This document shows, in pieces, positions 47,123 through 57,412 of a stretch of DNA of 64,000 nucleotides (the stretch's first letter is position 1; each line of letters opens with the position of its first letter). The notes beneath the pieces are model-generated. The model was not told the DNA's origin and did not search any database. It worked only from the letters and a program-made list of their open reading frames with translations. The DNA is from Corylus avellana. Taxonomy: Eukaryota > Streptophyta > Magnoliopsida > Fagales > Betulaceae. The position numbers and the translations under genes were made by a program. The stretch is from NCBI RefSeq assembly GCF_901000735.1, contig NC_081547.1, positions 17,224,013 to 17,288,012 of the forward strand. Direction: 5' to 3'.

Positions 47123-49127
47123 TTTGATGATTGCCAAATATTGCATATTTGAGCCCCTTAATTTGCATTTGTTAATCCTTTAGCTTTATTATGATCTAAT
47201 GTTTGGTGTCTTTAATGTTTTGTAGATTGCTGAAGAAAAACTTGGGATTTAATGATGATAAATGCAAAGTTGGAAGAAAGTGCATTAAGGGAGCAAGCAG
47301 TACCTATTCGGACATGGGAAATGCCTGTCTAGACAGGCGTACTCTTGATCGCAATAAGCATGCACTCGACCGCACTCGGGAGAAGAAAGGGTGTCCGGAC
47401 ACAGCAAAGGCTTATCTGGACAAGCCACGTATCAGACAGCTGACCTGCGCCATTTTTGGCCCTAAACCGTAGAAAATAAGATATTAAAAAAAAAAAAAAA
47501 CACATAAAGAGAAGAAAGGGGGGCTGCTAGGCACGATTTTTCTGAGAAGAGAGGCGAAAGTCTAGGTCTTTTCCTTGCTTTTGGTGCTCTCAATTTTGAG
47601 GGTTTTATTTTGTAAGCTTCTAGTACTCCATGGATTCATATCTGTTTATATTGTCTTTCAATTCCATGAGAGGCTAAACCCTCAACTAAGGTTGAGGATA
47701 AAGCCTCACAAATGATTAGCAACAGATAATTTTCATGTAAATTGATACTTTTCCAATGATATGAATTATATTTCTCATTGTTCTATTTATATTTAATTAA
47801 TTGTTGATCACCTTTAATTAATTGCTTGTTTTATTTGCTAAATATTGGATATCCATGGTCATTTGTTCAACGGATACATCGGATTATTTGATTTAAGTTG
47901 GATATCCCTTGTGATTTGTGCAAAGCACGGATACGTTGGATGATTTAAATTAAATCGGGTATCGTTTGTGATTTGTACAAAGAACGGATACTTTGGATGA
48001 TTTGATTCATTTATTTTGCCAAAATAGAACATACATAAAATGTGTCGCTGAGAACTTTGGAAAATATTGATGAACATAAAAGTTGTTGCTATGAGTTGTG
48101 AGGGCTGATTCAAAAAACCTTAGTATTTTATCTTCAGACTATTTTACTTTGTTTCAAGTGCAGCACCGTAGGAGGGAAACCACATGCATGAGTGCGCTCG
48201 AGCGCACTCGGCTAGCGATCAAGTGCACTTACTGGAAAACAGGGCAAAATTCAGCCCCATTCACTCAAAGCGCATTTTTTTGGAAAAAAAAAACCTAGAA
48301 AAAGGGTTATGAAAGAGAGAAAAAAAGGAGGCTGCTGAGGACGAAATTTCAGAGAAGAGAAAAGAAAGTTTAGGGTTTTCCTGACTTTTGGTGCTCTCAA
48401 TTTTGGAGTTTTTATTTTGTAAGCTTCTCAAACCTCCATGGATTCAATTATGTCTATATTTTCTTTCACTTCCGTGAAAGGCTAAACCCTCAACTAAGGT
48501 TGAGGATGAAGCCTCACAGATGAATAGCAACAATATTTTCATGTGATGTAATATTTTTCGACTATATGAGTTTGATTTTCGAATTGATCTCTTTCAATTC
48601 AATTAGTTGAAGAATTTCATTTAATTAATTGCTTGGGTTTTCTTTGTCAAAAAAATTGGATATCCATTATGATTCGTTCTACGGATATTTTGGATGATTT
48701 GGTTTAAATTGGGTATCCTTTGTGATTTGTTTTACGGATACATTTGATGATTTAATTTCAATTGGATATCTTTTGTGATTTGTGCATGAATGAATACATT
48801 GGACTGTTTTAATTAATTCTTTGAAGCAAAATGGAACATACATATGATTTCAGATATATTATTGACCATGAGAATATGTTGCTATGATTTTGTGAGTGCA
48901 TATTTCAAAACCTTAGTGCATCGTTATTTGATAATTTTCACTTTATTCAGTTTATGCTTTTGATTTTCTGTTCAAAAATCACTCACCTTTGGAACTAGGT
49001 TAAGGTTTAATTGGTTTAAATATAATTGTTTTTCATAAACACAATTCCCTTTGGGTTCGATCTCGCATTTGCAACACTATATTACAAAACGATCGTGCGC
49101 TTGAGAGTACAATAAATTTCATAACAC
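47123..49127 (+). repeat. Long Gypsy-like LTR with internal 0.8-kb tandem duplication
   Basis: It starts near 'tgattgccaaatattgc', followed by 'gccccttaattt', and ends in 'cgatctcgcatttgcaacac..', a usual LTR 3' end. About 650 bp is present twice (47520-48170 and 48325-48960), marked by 'taaaccctcaactaaggttg' at 47675 and 48482 and by the ggatatc/gatttgt repeats. It carries gcgctcgagcgc motifs at 48195. No coding capacity. Confidence 0.65.
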
Positions 49128-50101
49128 TATAATCATGTGAATTAATGATAGTTCAACTGTATGGTCTACCCAATATATTACCCATTTTAAGAAGGGTTGA
49201 CGCTGTCCACAGAGACCTATAATACAATGCTAGTGCCTCGACCATTGTACGCTACCATGTATAACACTAGCAGCCCGACCGAGTCCGACCTCGGGTGGCC
49301 CACGCAACTAATGGTGTATGTCCTATAGTGACTCACCAATTAAAGTTGCGTCGGTCATGAAATAACCATTGGATCTGAGGCCCATATATCACATTCATAC
49401 ACACATTTGATCATAGAGTTAATATGTATAGCAAGTCCATAGCCGTTATCCAGCCTGTACCGGTGTCTTACGATCTTACATGCATGCTCTTACAATCTCA
49501 TTATGTTCATTATCTTGTTAAGTAGCACATTTTTACAAAATGTAGAGTTCAAAACATAACAAAATGTATTTCATGAGAGTTGTAAAAATGCATGAGAGTT
49601 GTAATGATTAGTATCATGTGAATTTGTACTCACCCGGGTTGTATAAATCCTCTAACAATCCCTCCAGTGGTTCCAAGTTCTTCAAATTTGTGAAAAGCCT
49701 AATATTAGTCCTAAGTCCAAGCTAAAATGACCCTAAAACTTTGAAAATAGAAGCTATTGAATGATTGGGCAAAATGGTGTTCACCCCTGGAAACGCTTTT
49801 GGGTGAACATTCGGGCTCGAGGCCGAGCGTTCAGCCAGAGAATTTTAGGTAAAATTCCACTTGGTCCAATGATCTCCTAAGTAGTCCTAAACTAGTTCCA
49901 AAACTACAAAAAGATCTCTAATACATCCTAATCCAAAACAACGTCACCATGTAACAAGGAATACATTAAATGATAAGGAAATGCTAAAACAAGATTAAGA
50001 CTGATACTTCAAAATTTCTAGTAACTAAGCTACTGTAAAATACATGGCTAGCATAACAACCTAAGAAAAACACTAGAGAGAGATGGTTACCTCTGCACAG
50101 C
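49128..50101 (-). mobile_element. Retroelement fragment of the GAACGTTC-motif family, copy A (left part)
   Basis: Homologous to 52870-53510 ('gtgaatttgtactcac', 'ttgt..ataaatcctc'). It is interrupted by the solo LTR 50107-51990 and continues at 51996-52450. The orientation is inferred from the antisense look of the motifs. No coding sequence. Confidence 0.5.
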
Positions 50102-50106
50102 AAGAA

Positions 50107-51990
50107 TGATGTGGTCTTTTTGTGTGCAAAAATATAGCAATAATAAAATACCACTCGCAATAGGACGAATCATTATAAGATATGGTTATATTGAGGGTGT
50201 TGAATCTCAAAGATTGCGTAGATGTTGTTATCAAGCTTGTCAAGATCGAATATAACTCAATTCAAAAGATGATTGTTTGTTTTTGGATTTATAAAGTAAA
50301 TGCATAAAATAAAGTAAAAGTAGATTGTGATGAGAGAGAGAATAGGGGGTTGATTTCACCACTAACCGCATACGAATGGTCAATCATAAATTAATAAGGA
50401 AAATTCATATTATGCATGATATAGGCCTTGTCTCACTCGAGTAATGAAGAAATTACCATAATTAAGAAATAAGTATAATCCATATTCGGCTGGCACAGAC
50501 CGTCTGTCTAACTTCTAGATGCGGTACAGTCTGTCTTCCCTAGGTATGGACTATCAAATATCTTAATTAGTTACACGCAATCAATGGATAAGCACAACTC
50601 ATCTTAGGTTAATACGAATTGTTTACCCAAATTATATTGAACTAGGGTATAAACAAATTCGCCTTCCCTAGGGATGGCCTACAAAATCCTATTTATCATA
50701 TGTCAATTAAAACCGTTGTATAACAATCATTCATATAACCATAGAAAATATGAAGATCAATCCCTGAAATCAAGATCAAATATAACTCAATTCAAAATAT
50801 GATTGTTTGTTTTTGGATTTATAAAGTAACTGCATAAAATAAAGTAAAAGTAGATTGTGATGTGAGAGAGAATAGGGGCTGATTTCACCATTAACCTCAT
50901 AACAATGGTCAATCATATATTAATAAGGAAAATTCATATTATGCATGATATATGCCTCGTCTCACTCGAGTAATCAAGAAAATACCATAATTAAGAAATA
51001 AGTATAATCCATCTTTGGTTGGCACGGACCGTATGCTTAACCTCTAGATGCGGTACGATTTTTCTTCCCTAGGTATGGACTATCAAATATCTTAATTAGT
51101 TACAAACAATCAATGGATAAGCACAACTCATCTTAGGTTAATACGAATTATCTACCTAAATTACACTAAACTAGGGTGTAGACAATTCACATTCCCTAGG
51201 CATGACCTATAAAATTCTATTGATCATATGTCAATTAAAATCGTTGGATAAGAATCATTCATATAATCACAAAAAATATGAAGGATTGAGTTCAATCAAT
51301 ATAAAAAGATTTCTAAGCCAAGAGAAGAATTTCAATATAAACATTAAGATTAATTTCCACAGTTATATAACCATCATGCATATAGAAAATCTAAAATTAA
51401 AATACAATTAAACCATGGTTACTTGGAAAGGGCTATATCAACACCCAATTAAGAATTTAGTTGCTCATGTTGGTGTTGGGATGGTCTCCTGCCATGTTCA
51501 TCTTCTCTTCAACTCTTCAAGCCTCCAAGAAGATCTTTATGTGAATTATTTCTCTAAAGCCATGCACACCTCTTTTCAAGGCTTAGAGGCCTATTTATAA
51601 GGAGTAAAACAAACCCTAAAAGTCATAGGAATCCCAAAAAAACCAATTCAGTCTCCCAGTCAAATTAGGAGACTTAAAAAAACTTTCCTTATCAATTTCA
51701 GCATCTTCCAGATGTTTTAGCACAAGTGCGCTCGAGCCCTCTTGTGGTGCGCTCGGACCAACTTATGGTGCGCTCGAGCCCACTTACGCACATGGGCTGA
51801 TTTGTGATATAACCTATTTCTTCAGCATCAGCATCTAAAAAAATCATGTTTTACACTCGAATTCAATGGAATTTCTTGTATTTTCCTTAAGAACTTGAAA
51901 CATGAAAGCAATACACAATCAAAAGTTAACAACGCTAAGGTAACATATGCGAGTTAAGGGGCTTGAATATTTAACATTCGACACTTATCA
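50107..51990 (-). mobile_element. Solo LTR with 5-bp target duplication
   Basis: 1884 bp with tg...ca ends (tgatgtgg at 50107, cttatca at 51990), flanked on both sides by aagaa (50102-50106 and 51991-51995). On the minus strand it starts 'tgataagtgtcgaatg', like the LTR family at 40330. It contains a 530-bp internal tandem duplication (50241-50770 and 50771-51285) and gcgctcgagccc motifs at 51725-51785. No internal domain, so it is the product of LTR-LTR recombination. Confidence 0.9.
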
Positions 51991-51995
51991 AAGAA

Positions 51996-52450
51996 TCTCC
52001 AAGAGATTCCTCCTCCTTCTCAAGATAACCAAGGAAATCCCTCAAAATCTCACATCAACACTCAAGCAGGTTTCTCGAGGGCTAAGAGGGTAGAATGGGT
52101 TGGTGAAGGGCGTGGGAGGATATTTATAGCGTAGGAAAAGCTGTGGACTCTACAAGAGCAGGCCTGCAGTGCAGCGAGCTTTTGGTACTATTGGGCCGAA
52201 CGTTCGTAAACTATTTACCCAATGGTTTTAGGGTTGTAGTCGTACACTCGGGCATTATCCAGTGGTCAACCGAAGTCAACAAACATTCGGGCTAGTCCCC
52301 ACACGAGCGTTTGTGTACTATTGTAGGTGAACGTTTGGGTGGTCCCCACTGCAGAACGTTCGGTCAGAAAGTCCAAAATTCTTAAAATGACCCTCTAGCT
52401 ACTCCTAGTGACCCAAAAGTCCAATTAATCCTCTAACCAAGCTATCTTAG
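51996..52450 (-). mobile_element. GAACGTTC-motif family, copy A (right part)
   Basis: Continues 49128-50101 across the solo LTR. Homologous to 53440-53790: 'gagggtagaatgggt', 'tatttatag' and repeated gaacgttcg phrases. Confidence 0.55.
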
Positions 52451-52469
52451 CCTAGTTAATTATTTGAGT

Positions 52470-52860
52470 CACTACAAACGTCCCATAGTGAGAATCCAAC
52501 TCTCCATGCATGAGGCTCAAGATGTTGGGGGACCTTTTATTTAGAAGAAAACAACTTGTAGAGATTTTTGACAAATCGAGGGTCTCGTAGTGTTTTTTAT
52601 TCAACTTTATGCAAGCTGAGCATCTGAGACATCTATGACTCAACTTGAGGGGAGTGTTGAAGATGAAAATATTCTCTCCACGATTGGATTTGATTATGTT
52701 TTTATTCTGATTTTATCTTATTGTAATATAATTATTAGTTTCCATATTAGTTCCTAGATTTCTTCTATTTAACCTATGTAATCGTATGGAAATATCAATT
52801 AAGAAACAAGTAGATAAGAATATTTTTTCCCCTACTCTATTTTTCTACAGAATTAGTCTG
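52470..52860 (+). mobile_element. 3' end of a Copia element with LTR
   Basis: 'aacttgaggggag' at 52638 is a Copia polypurine tract, followed by an LTR start 'tgttgaagatgaaaat' (52655) and a short AT-rich LTR to about 52858. Upstream the pol C-terminus is no longer readable. Confidence 0.6.
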
Positions 52861-52869
52861 AGTCTTCAT

Positions 52870-53840
52870 GATAGTTGTAAATATGCATGTTTGATATATA
52901 TAAAATAATTGTGTAATGTGGGAAAAGTAACAACAAGTATTCATGTGAGTTTGTACTCACTTGTATTGTAAGGCTCCTCCATAAAATCTTCTTGAGGTTC
53001 CACAGCCTCGAAATCCGATAAGAGACCTATCATTAGTTCTAAACTCAAGTTAAAGCAAGCCTTAGACCTAAATATGTCCAAAATAGACTTTTTGCCTGAC
53101 CATCGTACGTTCAATCAAAGATGTGCGAACGTTCAACCACGACATCAAATGTTCGGTGCTGGGAAAAAAACCCATTTTGAACCAAAAAGCCACTAAACCA
53201 CCTCTAAGCAATCCCTAAGGCCTTATGATGATCCCTAACAAAATCTTAACCCAAAATAACATCTCAATCCAAAGAAACTACATCTAATATCATCAAAACG
53301 TTAATTCAAGCTTAAACCAATATTAAGGCAAATAACATAACTAGAAGCTCAAAACTACCAACTAAGCTAACTATGAAAAACACTTAAACAACATAAAAAC
53401 TAAGTAAGAAACAAGCTAGGCTTAGAAGATTACCTCCTTGAAGCAAAACCTTCAAAAAATCTCATATTTTCCTTCAAAAACTCTCACACACACTCAAACA
53501 GAGGTTCCACAGGGCAACAAAGGCAGAATGAGGGTCGAGTGGGTAGGGGTATTTATAGGACTAAAAAAGCTATAGGCAGTACTGTGACAGTTGAGCAGTT
53601 CACTGAACGTTCGGTACTAAGGGCCGAACGTTCAGTGTACTATTACACAATGGTTCGAATGTTTGGTCATTACCCAGTGGTTCAATATGCTTTATGTCGA
53701 ACGTTAGGTGTACTTTCTGTTGAACATTCAGGTGGTCTTTTTGTCAAACATTCGGTACTTCCCAGCGAATGTTCTTCGTTGACTTGTGAGAGTACGACTG
53801 ACTGCGCAATGTTTAGTAAAACAACCATATTTGCTACGGG
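52870..53840 (-). mobile_element. GAACGTTC-motif family, copy B
   Basis: Second copy of the repeat at 49560-52450, with many 'gaacgttc' palindromes between 53104 and 53780. The 110-residue open frame at 53539-53871 reflects the repeats and has no recognisable domain. Confidence 0.55.
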
Positions 53841-54148
53841 TCTTGGAATTGCGTGTGCGAACCCATTCTAGAAATCTCTTTCTTAGAAGAATGTCATGGT
53901 ATCCATTCCAATATTTTTGAGTGTCTTCTTAGGATTCGAAAATCTAAGATTTCTGTCTTAAGATGGTTTTTTCAATGCTTTCTTGTCCTTGAAGAATTAT
54001 TCCTTAACCTTCACACCGTAATTGATTCCATTATCATTATCCTAATCATTTCCATTTGCTTACCATGTATTTACAAAAAAAAAGCTAATGATAAGGATGA
54101 GCTGATTCTTCAGTATTGCAGGCATCGAACATTTGGTACCTCTATTGA

Positions 54149-54515
54149 NNNNNNNNNNNNNNNNNNNNACAATTTTTTTTTAGTTTGGGTTTAAGGGGTG
54201 GCGAATCACCCCCTAGGGCCATGGGGTGGTTCGGCCACCCCTGGCCAACCATTGGGGTGGCTCTCAAGCCACCCCCAGCTAAAATGGGGTGGTCTGACCA
54301 CCTCCTATGGCCAAGATGGGGTGGCCAGCCACCCCTTACTTTTTTTATTAATTAATTTTTTANNNNNNNNNNNNNNNNNNNNNNNNNNNNNNNNNNNNNN
54401 NNNNNNNNNNNNNNNNNNNNNNNNNNNNNNNNNNNNNNNNNNNNNNNNNNNNNNNNNNNNNNNNNNNNNNNNNNNNNNNNNNNNNNNNNNNNNNNNNNNN
54501 NNNNNNNNNNNNNNN
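54149..54515. repeat. Gap-bounded GGGGTGG/CCACCCC hairpin array
   Basis: Between the N runs 54149-54168 and 54363-54515 lie repeated 'ggggtggttcggccacccc' type units (54192-54336). They are alike in kind to 33600-34050. No coding function. Confidence 0.6.
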
Positions 54516-54956
54516 TTTTAAAATTTAATTAAATATAATTTTTTAATATATATATTTTTTTATGTTTTTAATTTTTTTTAAAATTATTATTTTTAATTAA
54601 TTAATTATATGGACACGTGTCAAACCGTGATTGTTGCTGACGTGGAATTTTGTTAAATTTTGAACAAAATTTTAACGGAAGACCTTCTCCCTTTTTATGC
54701 AAACCAAAGAAATCTTCTATAATAAAAAGTAAAATGTAAGGGTCAACTCCTATGATAAAAATTCTTAGGGTCCAAAAAAATAAAGGAGAAAAGTAAATTC
54801 TAAGGAAAAAAAATAAAGGAGTTAACCACATAGGTGAAAAAGTATTTAACGCCACAATTTCAAGAATTCAACTATTCAAGCACTCCAGGCTCAAGTGCTC
54901 TTATTATTATTTTTTTTTTGTTGGGTTTTGGAAAAATTAAAGAGAAGCCTTTGGAA

Positions 54957-55186
54957 ATGGCAGATAACAGGAACCGCACTGCTCTACTTGTTATCGACAT
55001 GCAGGTTCTCTTCTCTCAAAATTATATCTGAAATTTGAATTCGCTTATATTTACTTATTTATTTATTTATAGAAAGATTTTATACACGACGACGGTCTGG
55101 TGCGAGTGAACGGAGGCAGAGCTATTGTCCCCAATGTAATCAAAGCCGTCCAAGTCGCTAGGCAGCGTGGTTTTCTAATTGTTTGG
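54957..55186 (+). pseudogene. Isochorismatase-family hydrolase, exons 1-2, extra copy
   Basis: Exon 1 is 54957-55004 (MADNRNRTALLVIDMQ) and exon 2 is 55073-55186, with intact splice sites. They are identical in protein to the exons at 57413-57642. No exons 3-5 follow before the second copy, so this copy could only be used by skipping over copy B. It is either a partial tandem duplication or the other haplotype left in the assembly. Confidence 0.85.
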
Positions 55187-55725
55187 GTACTTTCTTTCCC
55201 ATTGCTTTCCGTTTTTCACTCCTTCTCTCTTTGCCTTTGTTTGTTTCCCCAGAAAATTTATTACCCAAATAAAGATTAATTTGAGGCATAGAGGTAGTAG
55301 ATTAGTATTTCCGGTGTTGCTTTGCTATGATTGTCCAATTTCGTATGCTCTGCTTGGTTGGGGAGAAAAAAGGAAGCGAATAGTAAACCCATTACTTCCA
55401 AGTTGATTCCTTTTTTATTCCTTCTTTTCAAAAGTTTAATGGGTTTGCTATAAACTCCGTCGTCTGGGTCTCTTTTTGTTATTCGGTGGTTGATGACGGA
55501 GCTGTACCACGCCTTTTCAAATGTTCTAGATGAATTTCCGATTTACACTGGCTATGTCCACAGAAATGGAATCCCAATCCCAACTCTTCAATAATCCCCA
55601 GGCGCCTTTTTATTCTTTCTAGCGTTGCAGCCCTTCCAGCTCGATCTCTGTTTAGATCTGGTTGATAATTTGCCCAAGGAGGTGCTTGCTTCTATTATAT
55701 TTGGTTGTTATACTCCATATATACC

Positions 55726-56556
55726 ATGCTTAAGGTCCCAGATCATCAGGTTGCAGGCCACCGGGCCTGTGATGAAATGATTGGTCCTTTGGTAGATGAT
55801 TCAGGGCACTTCTACAAGCCTCTTCAAAATGATGAACGCGGGTCCGCAGAGGTGGCCTTTTATACGTCCTTCTCTTCCAACAATAACATTCCAAATCATA
55901 TTGGTAGATTCTTCCCTCTTTTCCATGGCACTCAGCTTATAGAAGCATCTGATGGGTCTGGCCTGCATCCTCATCTTGTGCTGCAAGATGTTGTCTCAAG
56001 TTACGTCAATCCATCCATCATGGACGTCAAGATTGGATCCAGAACATGGTATCCTGAAGCATCAGAGGAATATATCCACAAGTGCTTTAAGAAAGACAGA
56101 GAATCGACGAGCCTTGCACTGGGGTTTATGATATCTGGATTGCAGGTACATGGGAGCGAAGAATCTGGGTTCTGGAAGCCTGATAAGAAGCTTATCAAGA
56201 ACTTTACTTCCAAGGATGTCAGGTTAGTTCTGAGGAAGTTTGTTTCTTCTAACACATCTGCAGATTCAGGTATGGATCCTGATTGTTCTTTTGCATCAAC
56301 TGTTTATGGTGGTTCTGCTGGAATTTTGGCACAATTGTTGGAGCTCAAAGAATGGTTTGAGGATCAAACCATTTTCCATTTCTGTTCTTGTTCAGTTCTT
56401 ATGATCTATGATAAGGACTCGGTGTCTAAAGGAAGGAGTTCCGGTGCTGAAGTTAAACTTGTTGATTTTACACATGTCGTGGAAGGCAAGGGCATTATTG
56501 ATCATAACTTCTTGGGTGGGCTCTGCTCTTTAATTAAGTTTATCTCAGAGATCTGA
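55726..56556 (+). CDS. IPK2: Inositol polyphosphate multikinase, copy A
   Basis: An intronless 276-residue frame identical in protein to the copy at 58182. The start MLKVPDHQVAGH is the conserved family N-terminus; seven codons further upstream the frame only opens with TTG. The kinase signature P96-x3-D100-x-K102-x-G104 is present, as is D247-F-T-H250 near the C-terminus, followed by 'IDHNFLGGLCSLIKFI'. A polyadenylation signal is at 56635-56640. If the surrounding duplication is an assembly artefact, this is an allele of the other copy, not a second gene. Confidence 0.9.
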   Translation: MLKVPDHQVAGHRACDEMIGPLVDDSGHFYKPLQNDERGSAEVAFYTSFSSNNNIPNHIGRFFPLFHGTQLIEASDGSGLHPHLVLQDVVSSYVNPSIMDVKIGSRTWYPEASEEYIHKCFKKDRESTSLALGFMISGLQVHGSEESGFWKPDKKLIKNFTSKDVRLVLRKFVSSNTSADSGMDPDCSFASTVYGGSAGILAQLLELKEWFEDQTIFHFCSCSVLMIYDKDSVSKGRSSGAEVKLVDFTHVVEGKGIIDHNFLGGLCSLIKFISEI

Positions 56557-56658
56557 CCTGCTTGGATGAGGCTACAACCCAAGCTTCTTGGTCAGACCCT
56601 AATAACTGTATTTGTACCAGTTGTGACATTCAGAAATAAATAGAATGTCCTAGATATA

Positions 56659-56866
56659 GGCTTTCTCACGTCACTGTGTAGTCCATGGCTTATCTCTGTG
56701 GCTTCACTGTGGGATTCTGAAATCCAAGCACTGTTTAGGCTTGTATTACTTTCTACTTTATTGGCTTTCTCACGTCACTGTGTAGTCCATGGCTTATCTC
56801 TGTGGCTTCATTGTGGGATTCTGAAATCCAAGTACTGTTTAGGCTTGTATTACTTTCTACTTTATT
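56659..56866. repeat. 104-bp tandem duplication downstream of IPK2 (copy A)
   Basis: 'ggctttctcacgtcactgtg' starts units at 56659 and 56763; two substitutions were noticed between units. The same pair lies at 59115 and 59219. Confidence 0.9.
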
Positions 56867-57412
56867 GGGCCTTATATTTTTATTGACATTGATGGGGCTG
56901 TTTCAATGGATTGATCTTAAAAAAANNNNNNNNNNNNNNNNNNNNNNNNNNNNNNNNNNNNNNNNNNNNNNNNNNNNNNNNNNNNNNNNNNNNNNNNNNN
57001 NNNNNNNNNNNNNNNNNNNNNNNNNTTTTAAAAATTATTATTTTTAATTAATTAATTATATGGACATGTGTCAAACCGTGATTGTTGCTGACGTGGAATT
57101 TTGTTAAATTTTAAACAAAATTTTAACGGAGGACCTTCTCCCTTTTTATGCAAACCAAAGAAATCTTCTATAATAAAAAGTAAAATGTAAGGGTCAACTC
57201 CTATGATAAAAATTCTTAGGGTCCAAAAAAATAAAGGAGAAAAGTAAATTCTAAGGATAAAAAATAAAGGAGTTAACCACATGGGTGAAAAAGTATTTAA
57301 CGCCACAATTTCAAGAATTCAACTATTCAAGCACTCCAGGCTCAAGTGCTCTTATTTTTTATTTTTTATTTTTTTGTTGGGTTTTGGAAAAATTAGAGAG
57401 AAGCCTTTGGAA

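Larger units (their letters stand above)
54516..56925 (+). repeat. Duplicated block, copy A (exons 1-2 of hydrolase gene plus IPK2)
   Basis: Nearly identical to 57026-59385 (offset 2456 at the genes) and ending in a 100-N gap. The few differences include one silent base in IPK2 (cat against cac for His 58, base 55899) and short homopolymer changes. Confidence 0.95.

Noticed and set aside
40100..51800. Possible CRISPR-like array suggested by recurring gcgctcgagcgc motifs
   Set aside because: Spacing is irregular and tied to LTR copies in a plant nuclear genome; there are no regular direct repeats and spacers.
53539..53871. 110-residue open frame
   Set aside because: It overlies the GAACGTTC repeat array in a retroelement and has no domain.
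55705..55725. Seven-codon upstream extension of IPK2 starting with TTG
   Set aside because: The family begins MLKVP; the extension has no ATG.
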